64,000 nucleotides of DNA, taken from IMG/VR virus record IMGVR_UViG_3300037070_001066, positions 40,772-104,771 of that record. One strand, written 5' to 3'. The notes beneath the pieces are model-generated. The model did not search any database. It saw nothing but the letters and a program-made list of their open reading frames with translations, and had not been told where the DNA came from. Made by a program: the position numbers and the translations under genes. This document shows positions 27,901 to 36,579 of the stretch, piece by piece (the first letter of the stretch is position 1; each line of letters opens with the position of its first letter). This DNA comes from a virus.

Positions 27901-30900
27901 ATTAAAAGTAACATTATCTATCTCTCCTTTAGCATTATGAATAGTAGTTGGAGTAGGAGAACCTACTTTAAATCCATCTATTGTAATAAGCTCATCAACA
28001 CCTTGCTCTTGCATTCCATTAAACAACTTCTCTAGTCCAGTATTTTTAACTAAACCTCTAGTTAATACAGCTTGAGAGTATTTAAGGTATGTAGGAGTTT
28101 TTCCATTCATATAAAAGTAAACACCCTTTAATGGTTGTGCCATTATCTTAAGTTCGTCTTTAGTATAGATTGGATGTGTATCTGATGTCATTTTCTCATA
28201 CACAGCATTGTGAGTTTTATTATCCCACTTACCAAGTCTTTCAAGTAAGAATCTCCATCTTTGAGGAGTTATCCAAGCTTGAGCATCAGCAGAGTTAATT
28301 TTTTTGTATGGTTTAGCACCATCTTCTCCAAGCATTTCAACTAACTTATCAAATACAGGAGATTCTATTTCTATACTATTAATTGTAGCAGCAGTAAAAG
28401 TTTCTTCTCCCTCTTTCAATCTCAATTGAAGTCCATCAGTATATGTACCAGGAATACGTTTCTTATAATCAACCATGTTTTTATAGAAAGCAACATCTCC
28501 TGTAAACAGTTTAGAGTACTCTATATTTTGAATTAATCCGTTAATATAGAAGTCAGATGCTGCAGATGTAACTGCATTAGTTGTATCTCCAAAATTATTT
28601 TCTAAATACTTTTTAAAAACGTCTTTATCTATTCTTTTATTAGAATAACCGTCTTTATTTATTTCTACAACTTCTTGGTTAATCAATGAGAATACAGTTT
28701 CTTGTATACCACCTTGTAGCATATCATTAATATATGCTTCTATCTCAGATCTTAACTCTGGATTAGTAGACAAGTCAGCAGTATGTTTAATACTACCATC
28801 ACTGTTATATAACTTACTTTTAATTTCATTAACAGCACTATTGTCAGATTTCTCTGAGAAAGATAACTCTGGAAAGTATTGAGAATTAAATGCATTACCA
28901 TTCTTTGAGTAAATATCTGAACCTGCTTTGTAATGATAATGTATTCTAAGATTCTCAGGGTTCTCACCAGCAACATCTACTTCAGCATTAGCCTCCTTCA
29001 TTCTATTGAATTCAGAGTTAAAGTAGTTGAAGAACAATCTTAATGTTCTATCATTAATAGAAACCTCATCATTTCTAATAGTAGTTGTATCTACAAATAG
29101 TCCAGTTCTAATTTGAAGATCTGTAGTCTTATCAGCAGGAGTTGTTGTTCTTACATATGAATTTGATAATACCTTATTTAAGTTATCATTAAAGTAATCA
29201 TTGTAAGATATATCACTTGCAGACACATAGTCTCCGTCTTTCTCTTGAAATGTATTGAACACGCCTAAATTTAAACTATCAAGTCTTTCTTTAGATACTT
29301 TTCTTCTTTCTTCTTTTAGTCCATCTTTAAGAACTTTTTTATTTCCAAATTCATCTTTAGGATTAATATCTAATGCTAGTAAGTATTTTGCAAGTTCAGA
29401 TCCTTTATTATATGCAGATTGGTCATACCAATTTCTTAACAATTCAGGATTTTTCTTCCATTGTAAAATTCTAGTAGAGATATATGACGGATATGAAAAC
29501 AACCATTTATTCTTACCTGAAGTCCATATACTTGCATCAGAACCTTCTGACAAAAAGAAAGACTCTGCTTTAGCTAACTCTTTAAATATACTTTGAGTTT
29601 CAAAAGGATTGTTAAAATCTTTATGAGCTTTTTTAAAATAGTTTAAAGATTTCTTTAGAACATAACTAGTTCTTTGAACAGATTTAGTTAACTTACCTTT
29701 CTGATGTTCAATATTGAATGATTTGGATCCATTATCATCTAAATAGTTAATAAAACCATTCTTTGTCAATTCAACTCCTAACTCTCTAGTTAAAGCAACA
29801 TATTCATTAGAGTATTTAGTAAATTCCTCTTCGGACATATCTTTAGAAACTAAATTAAGAAGTGAATCTAGCTCACTTATAATACCTTCTAAATTAGCTT
29901 TAGCTCCTTCTTTAAATGAATTATCTTCTTTCAAGAAACTTAGTCTAAAGTTATTACCCCATTCTGATTCAACAATAGATGCCTTAGATCCAGACTCTGA
30001 AACTTCTTTCACGTCTAACTTAAATGTCTTTTCGACATTGCTAGTTTCCGTATCTACAACTTTAGTTCTTATCTCAGATACAAGAAAGTTTTGCTTATGT
30101 AAGTTAAATGCTTGAGCAAATTGATTCTTATCGCTTTCAGTAAATCTCTTATCGTTAAAGAATCCAATCAATTGATTTAGGTATTCTTTTTTGTAGGCTA
30201 TTTTCTTAATCTGAGTTCTTTGCAATTCAAACATATCTTCACCAGGAAGAGCAACTTGATTTGAAATGTTGTTTAAAAGAGTTGAGTATACATCATTAAA
30301 TGGAACAAACGTAGGTTCATTCCATACAGGATCTCTTTCTTCGTTGTTTTCAAGCAAAGACAATCTAAGTTTAATGTTGTTACTTAAAGAATTCTTACTG
30401 TCTTGTTCAAATGAAGCTTTGTTGAATACAGGATCTTTACCTTCTTCACTTATCGTTTGTAAGTCAGAAGCTTCGTCGTTATCAACTCTTTTAATACTTA
30501 TCTGTTTGTAAAAATTGTCAATTCTATCTACATATTCATCTAAATAATCTAATGACTTTCCGAGAGATCTAGACATAAATTTCCCTTTAGGACCTTCTGT
30601 TTGAAGAGAAGCTATCTTCTTTTTTATTTCAGATTCAACATGATCTCTTAATCTAGGAAGTTTTTCTCCTTCTTCGAATTCAATGTTATTGAAGTTAATA
30701 TTAGGAGATTGTTTAAAGTAATTTAAAGCAAGTCTAGAAACAATTCTATCCATTTGTTTATAGTCAAAAACAGAACGAAGTCCTCTTTTTTCTATTGGAT
30801 ATGGTATCTGTTCATCATTTTTACTAATGAAGTAATACTTTTTAGACTCTTCACTATAAAACAATTTAGGTTCTCCATTATCGTAAACTCTTTTACTGAA

Positions 30901-31092
30901 TGAAGGATCTCCTTCTTTATATCCTTCAACCCAATCTCCAAATTCTTCTACAAATGCAGATTGTTCACCAGGAACAACATCAAAATAAGCATAAGCTTCC
31001 TCAGCTTTAAACTCATTACTATAGATATGCTCTAATGTTTTAATCAATTTCGATTCAGAACCATTTGTTCTTGTGATCTTTTTACACGCCAT
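21952..31092 (-). CDS. Giant virion RNA polymerase fused to SLOG-like domain and SF1 helicase
   Basis: This 3046-aa protein combines several domains. The RNA polymerase signature is KTGSDFDIDKMF with D1356, D1358 and D1360, the metal-binding DxDxD loop of the YonO/crAss single-chain polymerases, preceded by LSNYGWKLQQDLP. At about residues 2150-2330 a nucleotide-binding SLOG/cpYpsA-like part begins with SGGAYGAD (2157-2163 for GGAYGAD). Two short beta-barrel repeats follow. Residues from about 2520 form a RecD-like superfamily-1 helicase: Walker A GKAGTGKT ending at K2560-T2561, IIIIDEAS with D2642, GDRGQLPPI, SHKSQGST and YTALTRAK. All motors look intact. Family knowledge says that such polymerases enter the cell with the DNA and transcribe early genes. 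A promoter lies just upstream. Confidence 0.85.
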   Translation of the reverse strand: MACKKITRTNGSESKLIKTLEHIYSNEFKAEEAYAYFDVVPGEQSAFVEEFGDWVEGYKEGDPSFSKRVYDNGEPKLFYSEESKKYYFISKNDEQIPYPIEKRGLRSVFDYKQMDRIVSRLALNYFKQSPNINFNNIEFEEGEKLPRLRDHVESEIKKKIASLQTEGPKGKFMSRSLGKSLDYLDEYVDRIDNFYKQISIKRVDNDEASDLQTISEEGKDPVFNKASFEQDSKNSLSNNIKLRLSLLENNEERDPVWNEPTFVPFNDVYSTLLNNISNQVALPGEDMFELQRTQIKKIAYKKEYLNQLIGFFNDKRFTESDKNQFAQAFNLHKQNFLVSEIRTKVVDTETSNVEKTFKLDVKEVSESGSKASIVESEWGNNFRLSFLKEDNSFKEGAKANLEGIISELDSLLNLVSKDMSEEEFTKYSNEYVALTRELGVELTKNGFINYLDDNGSKSFNIEHQKGKLTKSVQRTSYVLKKSLNYFKKAHKDFNNPFETQSIFKELAKAESFFLSEGSDASIWTSGKNKWLFSYPSYISTRILQWKKNPELLRNWYDQSAYNKGSELAKYLLALDINPKDEFGNKKVLKDGLKEERRKVSKERLDSLNLGVFNTFQEKDGDYVSASDISYNDYFNDNLNKVLSNSYVRTTTPADKTTDLQIRTGLFVDTTTIRNDEVSINDRTLRLFFNYFNSEFNRMKEANAEVDVAGENPENLRIHYHYKAGSDIYSKNGNAFNSQYFPELSFSEKSDNSAVNEIKSKLYNSDGSIKHTADLSTNPELRSEIEAYINDMLQGGIQETVFSLINQEVVEINKDGYSNKRIDKDVFKKYLENNFGDTTNAVTSAASDFYINGLIQNIEYSKLFTGDVAFYKNMVDYKKRIPGTYTDGLQLRLKEGEETFTAATINSIEIESPVFDKLVEMLGEDGAKPYKKINSADAQAWITPQRWRFLLERLGKWDNKTHNAVYEKMTSDTHPIYTKDELKIMAQPLKGVYFYMNGKTPTYLKYSQAVLTRGLVKNTGLEKLFNGMQEQGVDELITIDGFKVGSPTPTTIHNAKGEIDNVTFNKVSLSNYGWKLQQDLPIKTFKQTDVGSQIQKNIFAGLKFNAKQKGFYLDGKDVTGKEISDGISDIVKGLIGKGLEEVNKEFSIGKSGKINNVKGLYNALVKELEKRGGSKNIIDALNKQVTLYGMPQSIDKIISIYSSIMNDRLIKIKTNGGAFIQMSNFGISKENGDKGIIWSPVLNNGDTTFEPTIYVDEDTGKTKIRPGGILISGSFIAKYIPDYKKYKAEELFGYTDEDGNKVEGIIDDRILSNIVGYRIPNQGLSSNDALQIVGILPEENGDTIVAYTGITTKTGSDFDIDKMFIMMSNYTLSEGKLKYTEYNPELSNEEQSKEAVQNRLVELYKAVLTNPKVIKDVMKPVDIKFIENEIKDLVKADTSKPMFHFDAVSDIKLRYEFIGGKAGVGQEANALVDINRIGNLSLNKYYIGWGHSEVRNNIRETVFDKEFSEQLSPSDLEYYLKAMNGSEELANEISKVKIGDSLTAILNAFVDIAKDPYITRGNWTTSTTNIGNLLLRSGTHPLYVTAFMAQPIIKQYVQYQSSLESITSKNSGDTKTKFKRNLVLENLIKLQDEKGFPYGVVYQKMKADGILNDKALDKGVSEIKKVLGKKATFDEINPILDEIRDAHNEIFKEETVNITSKEYDLQFFREQITGKPDGPFQLAVYKKFLELQEVSKTMKENVDVSKLDTNGMGKNINSLYSIFNLKQYILGKEENDNYKALNGLQSKFDNTTLGHYFESLKEMMRIVQSNPSLFPQGQEKVQKMFNTISDDLYSMPATNEELTTDLEKNYYTYVMSNFNPFNLSEEESRDLLNNLPAKFDEFRKEYRGKYMILDELQIKRDGKVKIISLNNRKKSTSFEEKFTDSWRDLRLDHVQFAEDLIKYSFLTSGFRMNSNQFYTYIPHEYMINEGVNYFVPKFSRANQEDFIDKFYLNNTHKYKYVPLVFENEMVTRDKESGFIKKESGKSRFYVQLDDNHIYKLEGYDSENKGIYTRVNPLGKKLKGSVVIEYGDRFIKRPELSNKEEIDYLMNMVVTERENFNPNFELSEVDERIEEPGKPVEVKELAPVYRKVEDIKDSIVLKEPVLEVSSMSEITNHSGGAYGADTYFDIIGREFGVTEHKHYREGKNTGLSQKLKNSKVEATVLTDEQMETARIEVERLLGKKFPNTVQGNLQVRNYYQVANSDAVFAVAPLDINDKFNSTAVHGGTNTAVQLGIKLRKPVYVWDTKTEKWNRWNGKYFELHKPPILTKDFAGVGTRDIENYNTLDKSTNKWTPRQEYLGTKKEEAAKQAIRDLYKRTEEAIMDAADADVVPHELTEEEYEAVKREAGTNIKKIEPISEYPLEIGRFVDYNGVPYIVTQFNAIGTVQIYNPGMEGALAKLSVSKSKLTSRKEKGKFVTYLGSDYVVTPNNTIISLTNNKIMKWVDESSERRNILSLAEHGILATPKVDIITNPPYDSINNKQVFKPANEQQENAINVIQEFVKNGNPGEILVIEGKAGTGKTTIVQEAIAPFVNAGKKILIAALSHKAKLVLSEKLDNRYPGKIESGSIAGILGKTMDVETGEFTDSFSEDAKITKHDIIIIDEASMVNEEAIEMMMEMKRRSAKLVFLGDRGQLPPIRDLKNPYYHGWSKTDLDSISPVFDSENKASLTERVRQGEESPILPFADYYWDNSELETSQQDPVPDGVMKDTLSPKGNLVFVRSFGHIFEDVVDSFKRGILEQNPNVIKVVTYRNATRTAYNNDIRKAVFGEDVPQLIENDIIMFQDNFDVDSRTKVSNSDEFSIKGVRKTTYNGFQAYAVTVERGDGTNTDMSFPVLADESKVEFNERVAEMFAKAKQMPPGALRKQMYAQAWGLKKSFANIDYAYAITSHKSQGSTYDSVIVDIQDINSVGPLSAKSKSRSIYTALTRAKTTVIGISNKAETIEGNASRALNLTGEETTEQDYDKFIEDSWNKHSKAFQQADPTMTKESFMALSDDEKEKLIECYGK

Positions 31093-31106
31093 TTTTTATA
31101 GTTTAT

Positions 31107-31139
31107 GTAAATATACAATTTTTTTATTTAATATGCAAA
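31107..31139 (-). promoter_or_regulatory. Bacteroidota-type promoter before the polymerase gene
   Basis: On the leftward strand TTTG (31139-31136) is followed after exactly 20 nt by TATATTTA (31115-31108), close to the TAnnTTTG -7 box. The motif then continues ACAT. It sits in the 47-nt gap before the 3046-aa gene and shares wording (TTTGCATAT, TATATTTACAT) with the promoter at 50.6 kb. Confidence 0.65.
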
Positions 31140-34100
31140 TTAAAATCCACATATTTGTTTTATATCGTCAATAGACTTGTTATTTTTCTTAGCAACATCT
31201 ATTAGCTCATTAAAAGTCTTATTAAGATTCTCTGAAGAGAAAGATTCATCAGAAGTGTATTTATCTAAAACGTTGAATTTGTCAGCAAGACTAAATATAA
31301 CTTCTGCCTTAGTATCATCATCAACTTTATTAAATAAAATTTCTAATTCATTGACATTAGTTTTAACATCTTGTTTACTATTAGGAGCTTCTTCTTTCTT
31401 TTTCTTGGCATTAAGCATATCTTGAAATAATTGACTAGTTCTAGCAACTTTACCTTCTTCATTAGACTCTACAGTAATCTCCTTCTTAACTTCCTCTTTA
31501 ACTTTCTTAGCAACAGGTTTGCTATTTTTAACGTCCTGATTAAGATATATATTACTATATCCTTGAAATGTAGGTTGATTAACTACAGCATTTGTTGTCA
31601 ATAGTGGCATATTCTTATTTAGAAGGTATTCTACATATGCTGGGTTATTGAAAACAAACTGACCTGGAGCATCTCTAGTTATAAGAATGTTATGTCTCTT
31701 ATATTGAACATATCTCATTATAGCCTCTCTAGCTTCAGGAGAAGCTAACTCTTCTTTAGTTATAGACAATTTATGTTCAAATCCAGAACCATCTAATAAA
31801 TGCATTGCTAATGAACCTAGAATTAAATTACCGTCAGGCATTAAATTAAAACCAGTTTTAGGATTTAAACTTTTATGATATATGATTAAGTCTAATAACC
31901 TAGAAAGACTTTCATTCCTTTCATCACCTTTAGCAGTTCTTTTAACAAATCCTATCTCACCTTTCAAAGCTTCTTGTAATGAAGCACTAAGATCTGGATC
32001 TATTTCATCTAATTGTTTAAAGAATTGTCCTACAGTTAAAGCTTGAAAACTAGTCTTCTTGCCTATAGACTGAGATACTTGACTTAAAGATTTAACAATC
32101 TCATATACAGCTTCAGCTTTCTCTTCATTTATTCTAGACACATTTAGCTTTAAAGGGAATGGAGTTCCATTGTTTTGATTGACCATAAGGAAAACTTCTC
32201 CCTTAGACTTTATACCAATATTAGTTTGCATAATATGATCTTTGTCTAATGTACTAACTAAGTTTCCTTCCCAGTTAACATAACCAGTATTCTTTTGAAA
32301 ATATTCAATCTTCTGAGCTTTAGTCATACCATCAAATACCTGTAAATCAAGTACACTGTTCATTGGAACAGGACCATCCTCTTCTCTCTGAGTTATTTTA
32401 AGGACTCCAGGGAACTGATCTATTACGTTTGATGATATACCATCAAAACCTTTATTTAATACAGCCTGAGCGATTATATTGCGTCTGAGAGGCATAGTTT
32501 GCTTCTCTAGTATCTCTTGAGAATCAGGATGAGCTTGATTGTCTTCAGTTTTGTTTTCTATAAAAGAATGTACTTTTTTCTCTTTACCATCTTTCTTGTA
32601 TGTAAACGTAACTCTAATAGGTAATTCATCTTCAAGTAACTTAATGTCGCTTGCTGTGGCAATACCAGAAACTAAATTATTAAATGCAGCTTCGACTTCT
32701 TTAGTAGTTGTCTTAATTACTTTACCAACATTATTAGGATCTGCTATAGAACTTACAAATGAGAAAGTTACTCCGTCACCAGATTTATCTCTAGGAGTTC
32801 TTTCATATTCAACGAAAGATTCTAAATTAGGATATAAAGCTTTGCCAGTTTTTCTTTTTGTACTAATAACTTTAGCTCCAGCTTGAGGAGAATCTAAATC
32901 ATCGTCAATTTCTTTCTCAGTTTTGTTAGCTCCAGTTTCAACTTCTTCATCTTCAACTTCATCTTCTCTAGTAGGTAATGATTCAGATTGATAATCTCCT
33001 TCTTCATCTTCAGTTACAGGAGGAACTACGATTTCTACAACTTCTTCAGGTTCGTCTATCTTTTGAGTTTCTTCTAGTTCTGTTTGAATGTTTTTCTCTA
33101 CCTCTTTTTCTACAGCCTCTTCTTCGTTTAATTGATCTTCTTTTTCTTTAATCTTCTGAGCTATAACAGGATTCTTGACTAGAGGATTAACCTTCCTATC
33201 TTTAAGATTCTGTATATCTTCCCAAAACTCTCGTTCATTATTTAATGAATTAAGAGCTTGCTTATTAATTACAGCCTTATTTATCCTATTAAGTTTATCT
33301 TTAGTGTCTTTTAAATCAGATTTAGCTTCTTGTAAGTTTTTAGATGTTCTAAGAAACTCATCTCTAACATACTTATAATCTTCCATATTAGTACCAGGCT
33401 TAATCTTGCCTAACATGTCTGCATATGTCTCAAGTATACCTTTAAGTACAGTTCTATATCCATCTAATGAATCTACAGCTTCTTCAAGTTCTTCAACTCT
33501 ACGTTCTGTACCTAATTGATGTGTTAACAAAACTCCTAAGTCTTGACGATGATCTTTAAATAGATCTGAACTTTTATTTAAGTAATCTACAATATCCTGA
33601 ATGGTTTCTAATTCAAGATTATTCACTTGATTATACCTGTCAAAGATATAGTTAATTTCTTTATTTAGTTGTTTAAGTTCACCTTCAAGGTCATTGATAG
33701 CTTTTTCATACCTAGAGATGTCTTTATTAACCTCTTCTAGCTGGTTTTCAGCCTCTCTAATGAGTTGTTTTAATATTTTGGCATTACGACCTCTAGGAGA
33801 TTTATTCTCTTCTTGTAGAGCCTTAATTAAAGCCTTCTGAATTGATATAAGATTGTTTAACTCGTCTTGATGTTTAGATAAAGTCTCTTGAACTTCTTCA
33901 GCATGACTATAATATTCGTCTAATACATCTTCTAAAGTATCTTTAAAAGCTTCTTGCTCTTCAATTCTTCCTGACAATGTATCTTCTATATCATCTATTA
34001 AGTCATTAATTGCAGATGAAGTCATATTCAATGCTTTCAACTTATCTAAATTTGACTTTAAATTAGAAGTAGAATCATCATTTGATATACTTTTAGAAAC

Positions 34101-36578
34101 TTGACTAACAACATGTTCTTCTGTTGCTCTATCATAATCTTCATTAGATACATGAGCAGGAAGCATCAACATATTTAACTCATCTTTTGATTGAGCAGAA
34201 TCAACATTGTCTATAAACTCTTGAGCCTTAGCAACAGCTTCAGGTGAAGATGCATTTTCTTCAGCTTTCTCATGACCTATGAACTTATTAAAAGCTTCTT
34301 GAATATTGTCTCCACCTTTCCAAATATCAGCAATATCTTTCTTATGTTTTTCAACTTCTAATTTTTTAGCTTGATAATCTTTATCTATATTTTTAATTAA
34401 TTCATTTGATTCTAAGGCTTCTTTTGTTTTAGTAGCTCTTTCTTCTAATTTTTCATCAGTTACTAATCCTGGTTTCATTTTACTAGTAGGGAATTCAGAA
34501 GTAGGATCATATAATTCATCTACTCCAGCTTCATCATAAGCTTTTCTTCTTTTATCTTCTAGTTTTTTTAAGTCATTTTCAGCGTTTCTAAGGGCATATT
34601 TTGAGTTAAGGTAACTTGCACTAAGTCTTTCAAAGAATTGTTCCTTATGCGCCTCCGTACCATCTCTATTGTCAAGTCTAATGACGTCTCTACTAAAGTC
34701 TTGAAACCTTTCTTTTTGAGACTGTAACCATTTAGCGCTTTCTAATGTTTCTTTAACAAAGTTTTTAGAGTTATCTTTAGAGTCAGACTTAGCATCTCTT
34801 TCTACAATTTCATTGAATTGAGCATCTTGATTAAGCTTTTGTTCTAACGCTTTTAAGCCAGCCTCTCCATTATGAATAGCTGGCATTATTAAATTAAATA
34901 TTGCTTGTCTCTTAATTTGATCAACAACTTCTGTATTGCCAGATTGAACAGCTAAATCGAAAAGTGCAGATTGTCTCTCTGTAAAGTTTAAATTCTTGGC
35001 AACTCTTCTTACTTCTTTGTTGTCTAAAATTCTTTCAGTAGTTTCTTCACCATTTTCATCTAACTTGTATTCAAAAGAACCGTCTTCTTTCTTTTTGTAT
35101 ATGTTATTTTCAAATGTAGTGTTGAAATTTAATATCTCACTATCTATGTTATCAAGAATTGCATTAGTTCTTTTTCTATTTTTAACATCTTCTTTTCTTC
35201 CTTGATAAGACATCATTGGTCCTCCAAGAACTCCTCCTAAGAATATAGCTTTCTGTCCTTCTACTGTAGATAAAGTATTGGCATACTCTTTAGTAAACTC
35301 TCCAATTAAGTCAAATGAATTAGCATCTTTCTTTCCCAATTCACCTCTCATTGCTTTGTTTACAAACATATTCTCTACAGTGGTTTGAGAACCTTCTTCC
35401 CACAAACCTTCAGATACTCCTGCTTCTCCCCATCTTAGAGCAGCTTTACCAGCTCTTTTTGCAATACCTTTAATTCCTACTTCAGCAGTTTTTTCAAACT
35501 TCTCTGCAGCTTTACCCCATATGGCCTTATGCATTATAGCATTAGGCCCTAACAAGATAGCGACGTTAGATACAAATGTGTCTCGCATTGCTAAAGCACG
35601 TTGAGCGCTAAAAGCTTTTTCTGCCTCTTCACCTATATTTTGAGATAATTCATTATATTGGTCTATGCTTATTTGACCTGATCTTCTTTGTTGATCAAGC
35701 TCTGTCATTCTTTTTTTATTGTATGTTTCTACAAATTGTGGCTTTTTAGCATCTAAATCATCACCAACACCTTTAGCCTCAGCTCCTGCTTCTAATAATG
35801 TATTTCCTGTTACAGATAATGCTGTGTCTATATTTCTACCAGTCATTCCCATAAGCTTAGCAACTTGTGTGCCTTCTTCAGCTTTACCTGCCATATTAGT
35901 TAACCATCCTAATTTCTTAGAATTAGCTGCAGATTCAACAAGTTTACTTCCTAAGCCTAACTTTTCAAATGCCATTCCAGGGGCCATCATTCCTACAAGA
36001 AATCCAAGTCCATCAGCACCATCAGTTGCCCAAAAAGCTGTGGAAGATATATTGTCCCAAAGGTTACCTTCTTTCATTGCTTTAGACGCATAAACAGGAA
36101 GTAAATCTTCATTTACATTCTTGTTTAATTTATCTACACTTTTAACCCATTCATTATTAAATATAGTGTCAAAACCTTCACCATCTTCAGCAAAAGGAGC
36201 TGCAATAGCACCAGCAATTACTCCAGGAATTTTAGCAACCTCAGCTGCAGCTTTAGCTACTGCTCTTGTAGGAAGTTTACCTAATTGCTCCCATCCAGAT
36301 TGGTTCTCAGCTCGTATATCTTCATATGGATCTTCAGCGTTTAAATTAGCGAATTGATCAAGTAATGGATTTGTGCCAGGAGTTACTTCATCTTGATTAG
36401 ACGAATTAATATTAACACTATGTCTTTCTGTATCAAAAGCATTAGAAGTAGCTGTTCTTAGTTTGCCTTTTTGAGATGACCATTGTTTATACGCATTTGT
36501 ATTAGCAAGACTATCTAAAAACTTATCATCATAACTACTTGCTGTCTTCTTTCCTTTAGGCGGATCTATTTCACTCAT
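31140..36578 (-). CDS. Giant late protein with long coiled-coil region, probable virion cargo
   Basis: The start is taken as ATG 36578 (1812 aa), one base after the preceding stop; a TTG upstream adds only ten basic residues. The N-terminal 300 residues hold amphipathic and hydrophobic stretches (AKIPGVIAGAIAAPFAE; FLVGMMAPGMAF). The middle, roughly 600-1200, is rich in Glu, Lys and Leu heptads and looks like extended coiled coil, followed by a highly acidic spacer (EEVVEIVVPPVTEDEEGD). The C-terminal part is globular with no motif I recognise. The position between the polymerase and the pilot-like genes marks it as one of the packaged, ejected proteins of crAss-like phages. No enzymatic function is visible. 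Confidence 0.6.
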   Translation of the reverse strand: MSEIDPPKGKKTASSYDDKFLDSLANTNAYKQWSSQKGKLRTATSNAFDTERHSVNINSSNQDEVTPGTNPLLDQFANLNAEDPYEDIRAENQSGWEQLGKLPTRAVAKAAAEVAKIPGVIAGAIAAPFAEDGEGFDTIFNNEWVKSVDKLNKNVNEDLLPVYASKAMKEGNLWDNISSTAFWATDGADGLGFLVGMMAPGMAFEKLGLGSKLVESAANSKKLGWLTNMAGKAEEGTQVAKLMGMTGRNIDTALSVTGNTLLEAGAEAKGVGDDLDAKKPQFVETYNKKRMTELDQQRRSGQISIDQYNELSQNIGEEAEKAFSAQRALAMRDTFVSNVAILLGPNAIMHKAIWGKAAEKFEKTAEVGIKGIAKRAGKAALRWGEAGVSEGLWEEGSQTTVENMFVNKAMRGELGKKDANSFDLIGEFTKEYANTLSTVEGQKAIFLGGVLGGPMMSYQGRKEDVKNRKRTNAILDNIDSEILNFNTTFENNIYKKKEDGSFEYKLDENGEETTERILDNKEVRRVAKNLNFTERQSALFDLAVQSGNTEVVDQIKRQAIFNLIMPAIHNGEAGLKALEQKLNQDAQFNEIVERDAKSDSKDNSKNFVKETLESAKWLQSQKERFQDFSRDVIRLDNRDGTEAHKEQFFERLSASYLNSKYALRNAENDLKKLEDKRRKAYDEAGVDELYDPTSEFPTSKMKPGLVTDEKLEERATKTKEALESNELIKNIDKDYQAKKLEVEKHKKDIADIWKGGDNIQEAFNKFIGHEKAEENASSPEAVAKAQEFIDNVDSAQSKDELNMLMLPAHVSNEDYDRATEEHVVSQVSKSISNDDSTSNLKSNLDKLKALNMTSSAINDLIDDIEDTLSGRIEEQEAFKDTLEDVLDEYYSHAEEVQETLSKHQDELNNLISIQKALIKALQEENKSPRGRNAKILKQLIREAENQLEEVNKDISRYEKAINDLEGELKQLNKEINYIFDRYNQVNNLELETIQDIVDYLNKSSDLFKDHRQDLGVLLTHQLGTERRVEELEEAVDSLDGYRTVLKGILETYADMLGKIKPGTNMEDYKYVRDEFLRTSKNLQEAKSDLKDTKDKLNRINKAVINKQALNSLNNEREFWEDIQNLKDRKVNPLVKNPVIAQKIKEKEDQLNEEEAVEKEVEKNIQTELEETQKIDEPEEVVEIVVPPVTEDEEGDYQSESLPTREDEVEDEEVETGANKTEKEIDDDLDSPQAGAKVISTKRKTGKALYPNLESFVEYERTPRDKSGDGVTFSFVSSIADPNNVGKVIKTTTKEVEAAFNNLVSGIATASDIKLLEDELPIRVTFTYKKDGKEKKVHSFIENKTEDNQAHPDSQEILEKQTMPLRRNIIAQAVLNKGFDGISSNVIDQFPGVLKITQREEDGPVPMNSVLDLQVFDGMTKAQKIEYFQKNTGYVNWEGNLVSTLDKDHIMQTNIGIKSKGEVFLMVNQNNGTPFPLKLNVSRINEEKAEAVYEIVKSLSQVSQSIGKKTSFQALTVGQFFKQLDEIDPDLSASLQEALKGEIGFVKRTAKGDERNESLSRLLDLIIYHKSLNPKTGFNLMPDGNLILGSLAMHLLDGSGFEHKLSITKEELASPEAREAIMRYVQYKRHNILITRDAPGQFVFNNPAYVEYLLNKNMPLLTTNAVVNQPTFQGYSNIYLNQDVKNSKPVAKKVKEEVKKEITVESNEEGKVARTSQLFQDMLNAKKKKEEAPNSKQDVKTNVNELEILFNKVDDDTKAEVIFSLADKFNVLDKYTSDESFSSENLNKTFNELIDVAKKNNKSIDDIKQICGF

Positions 36579-36579
36579 C

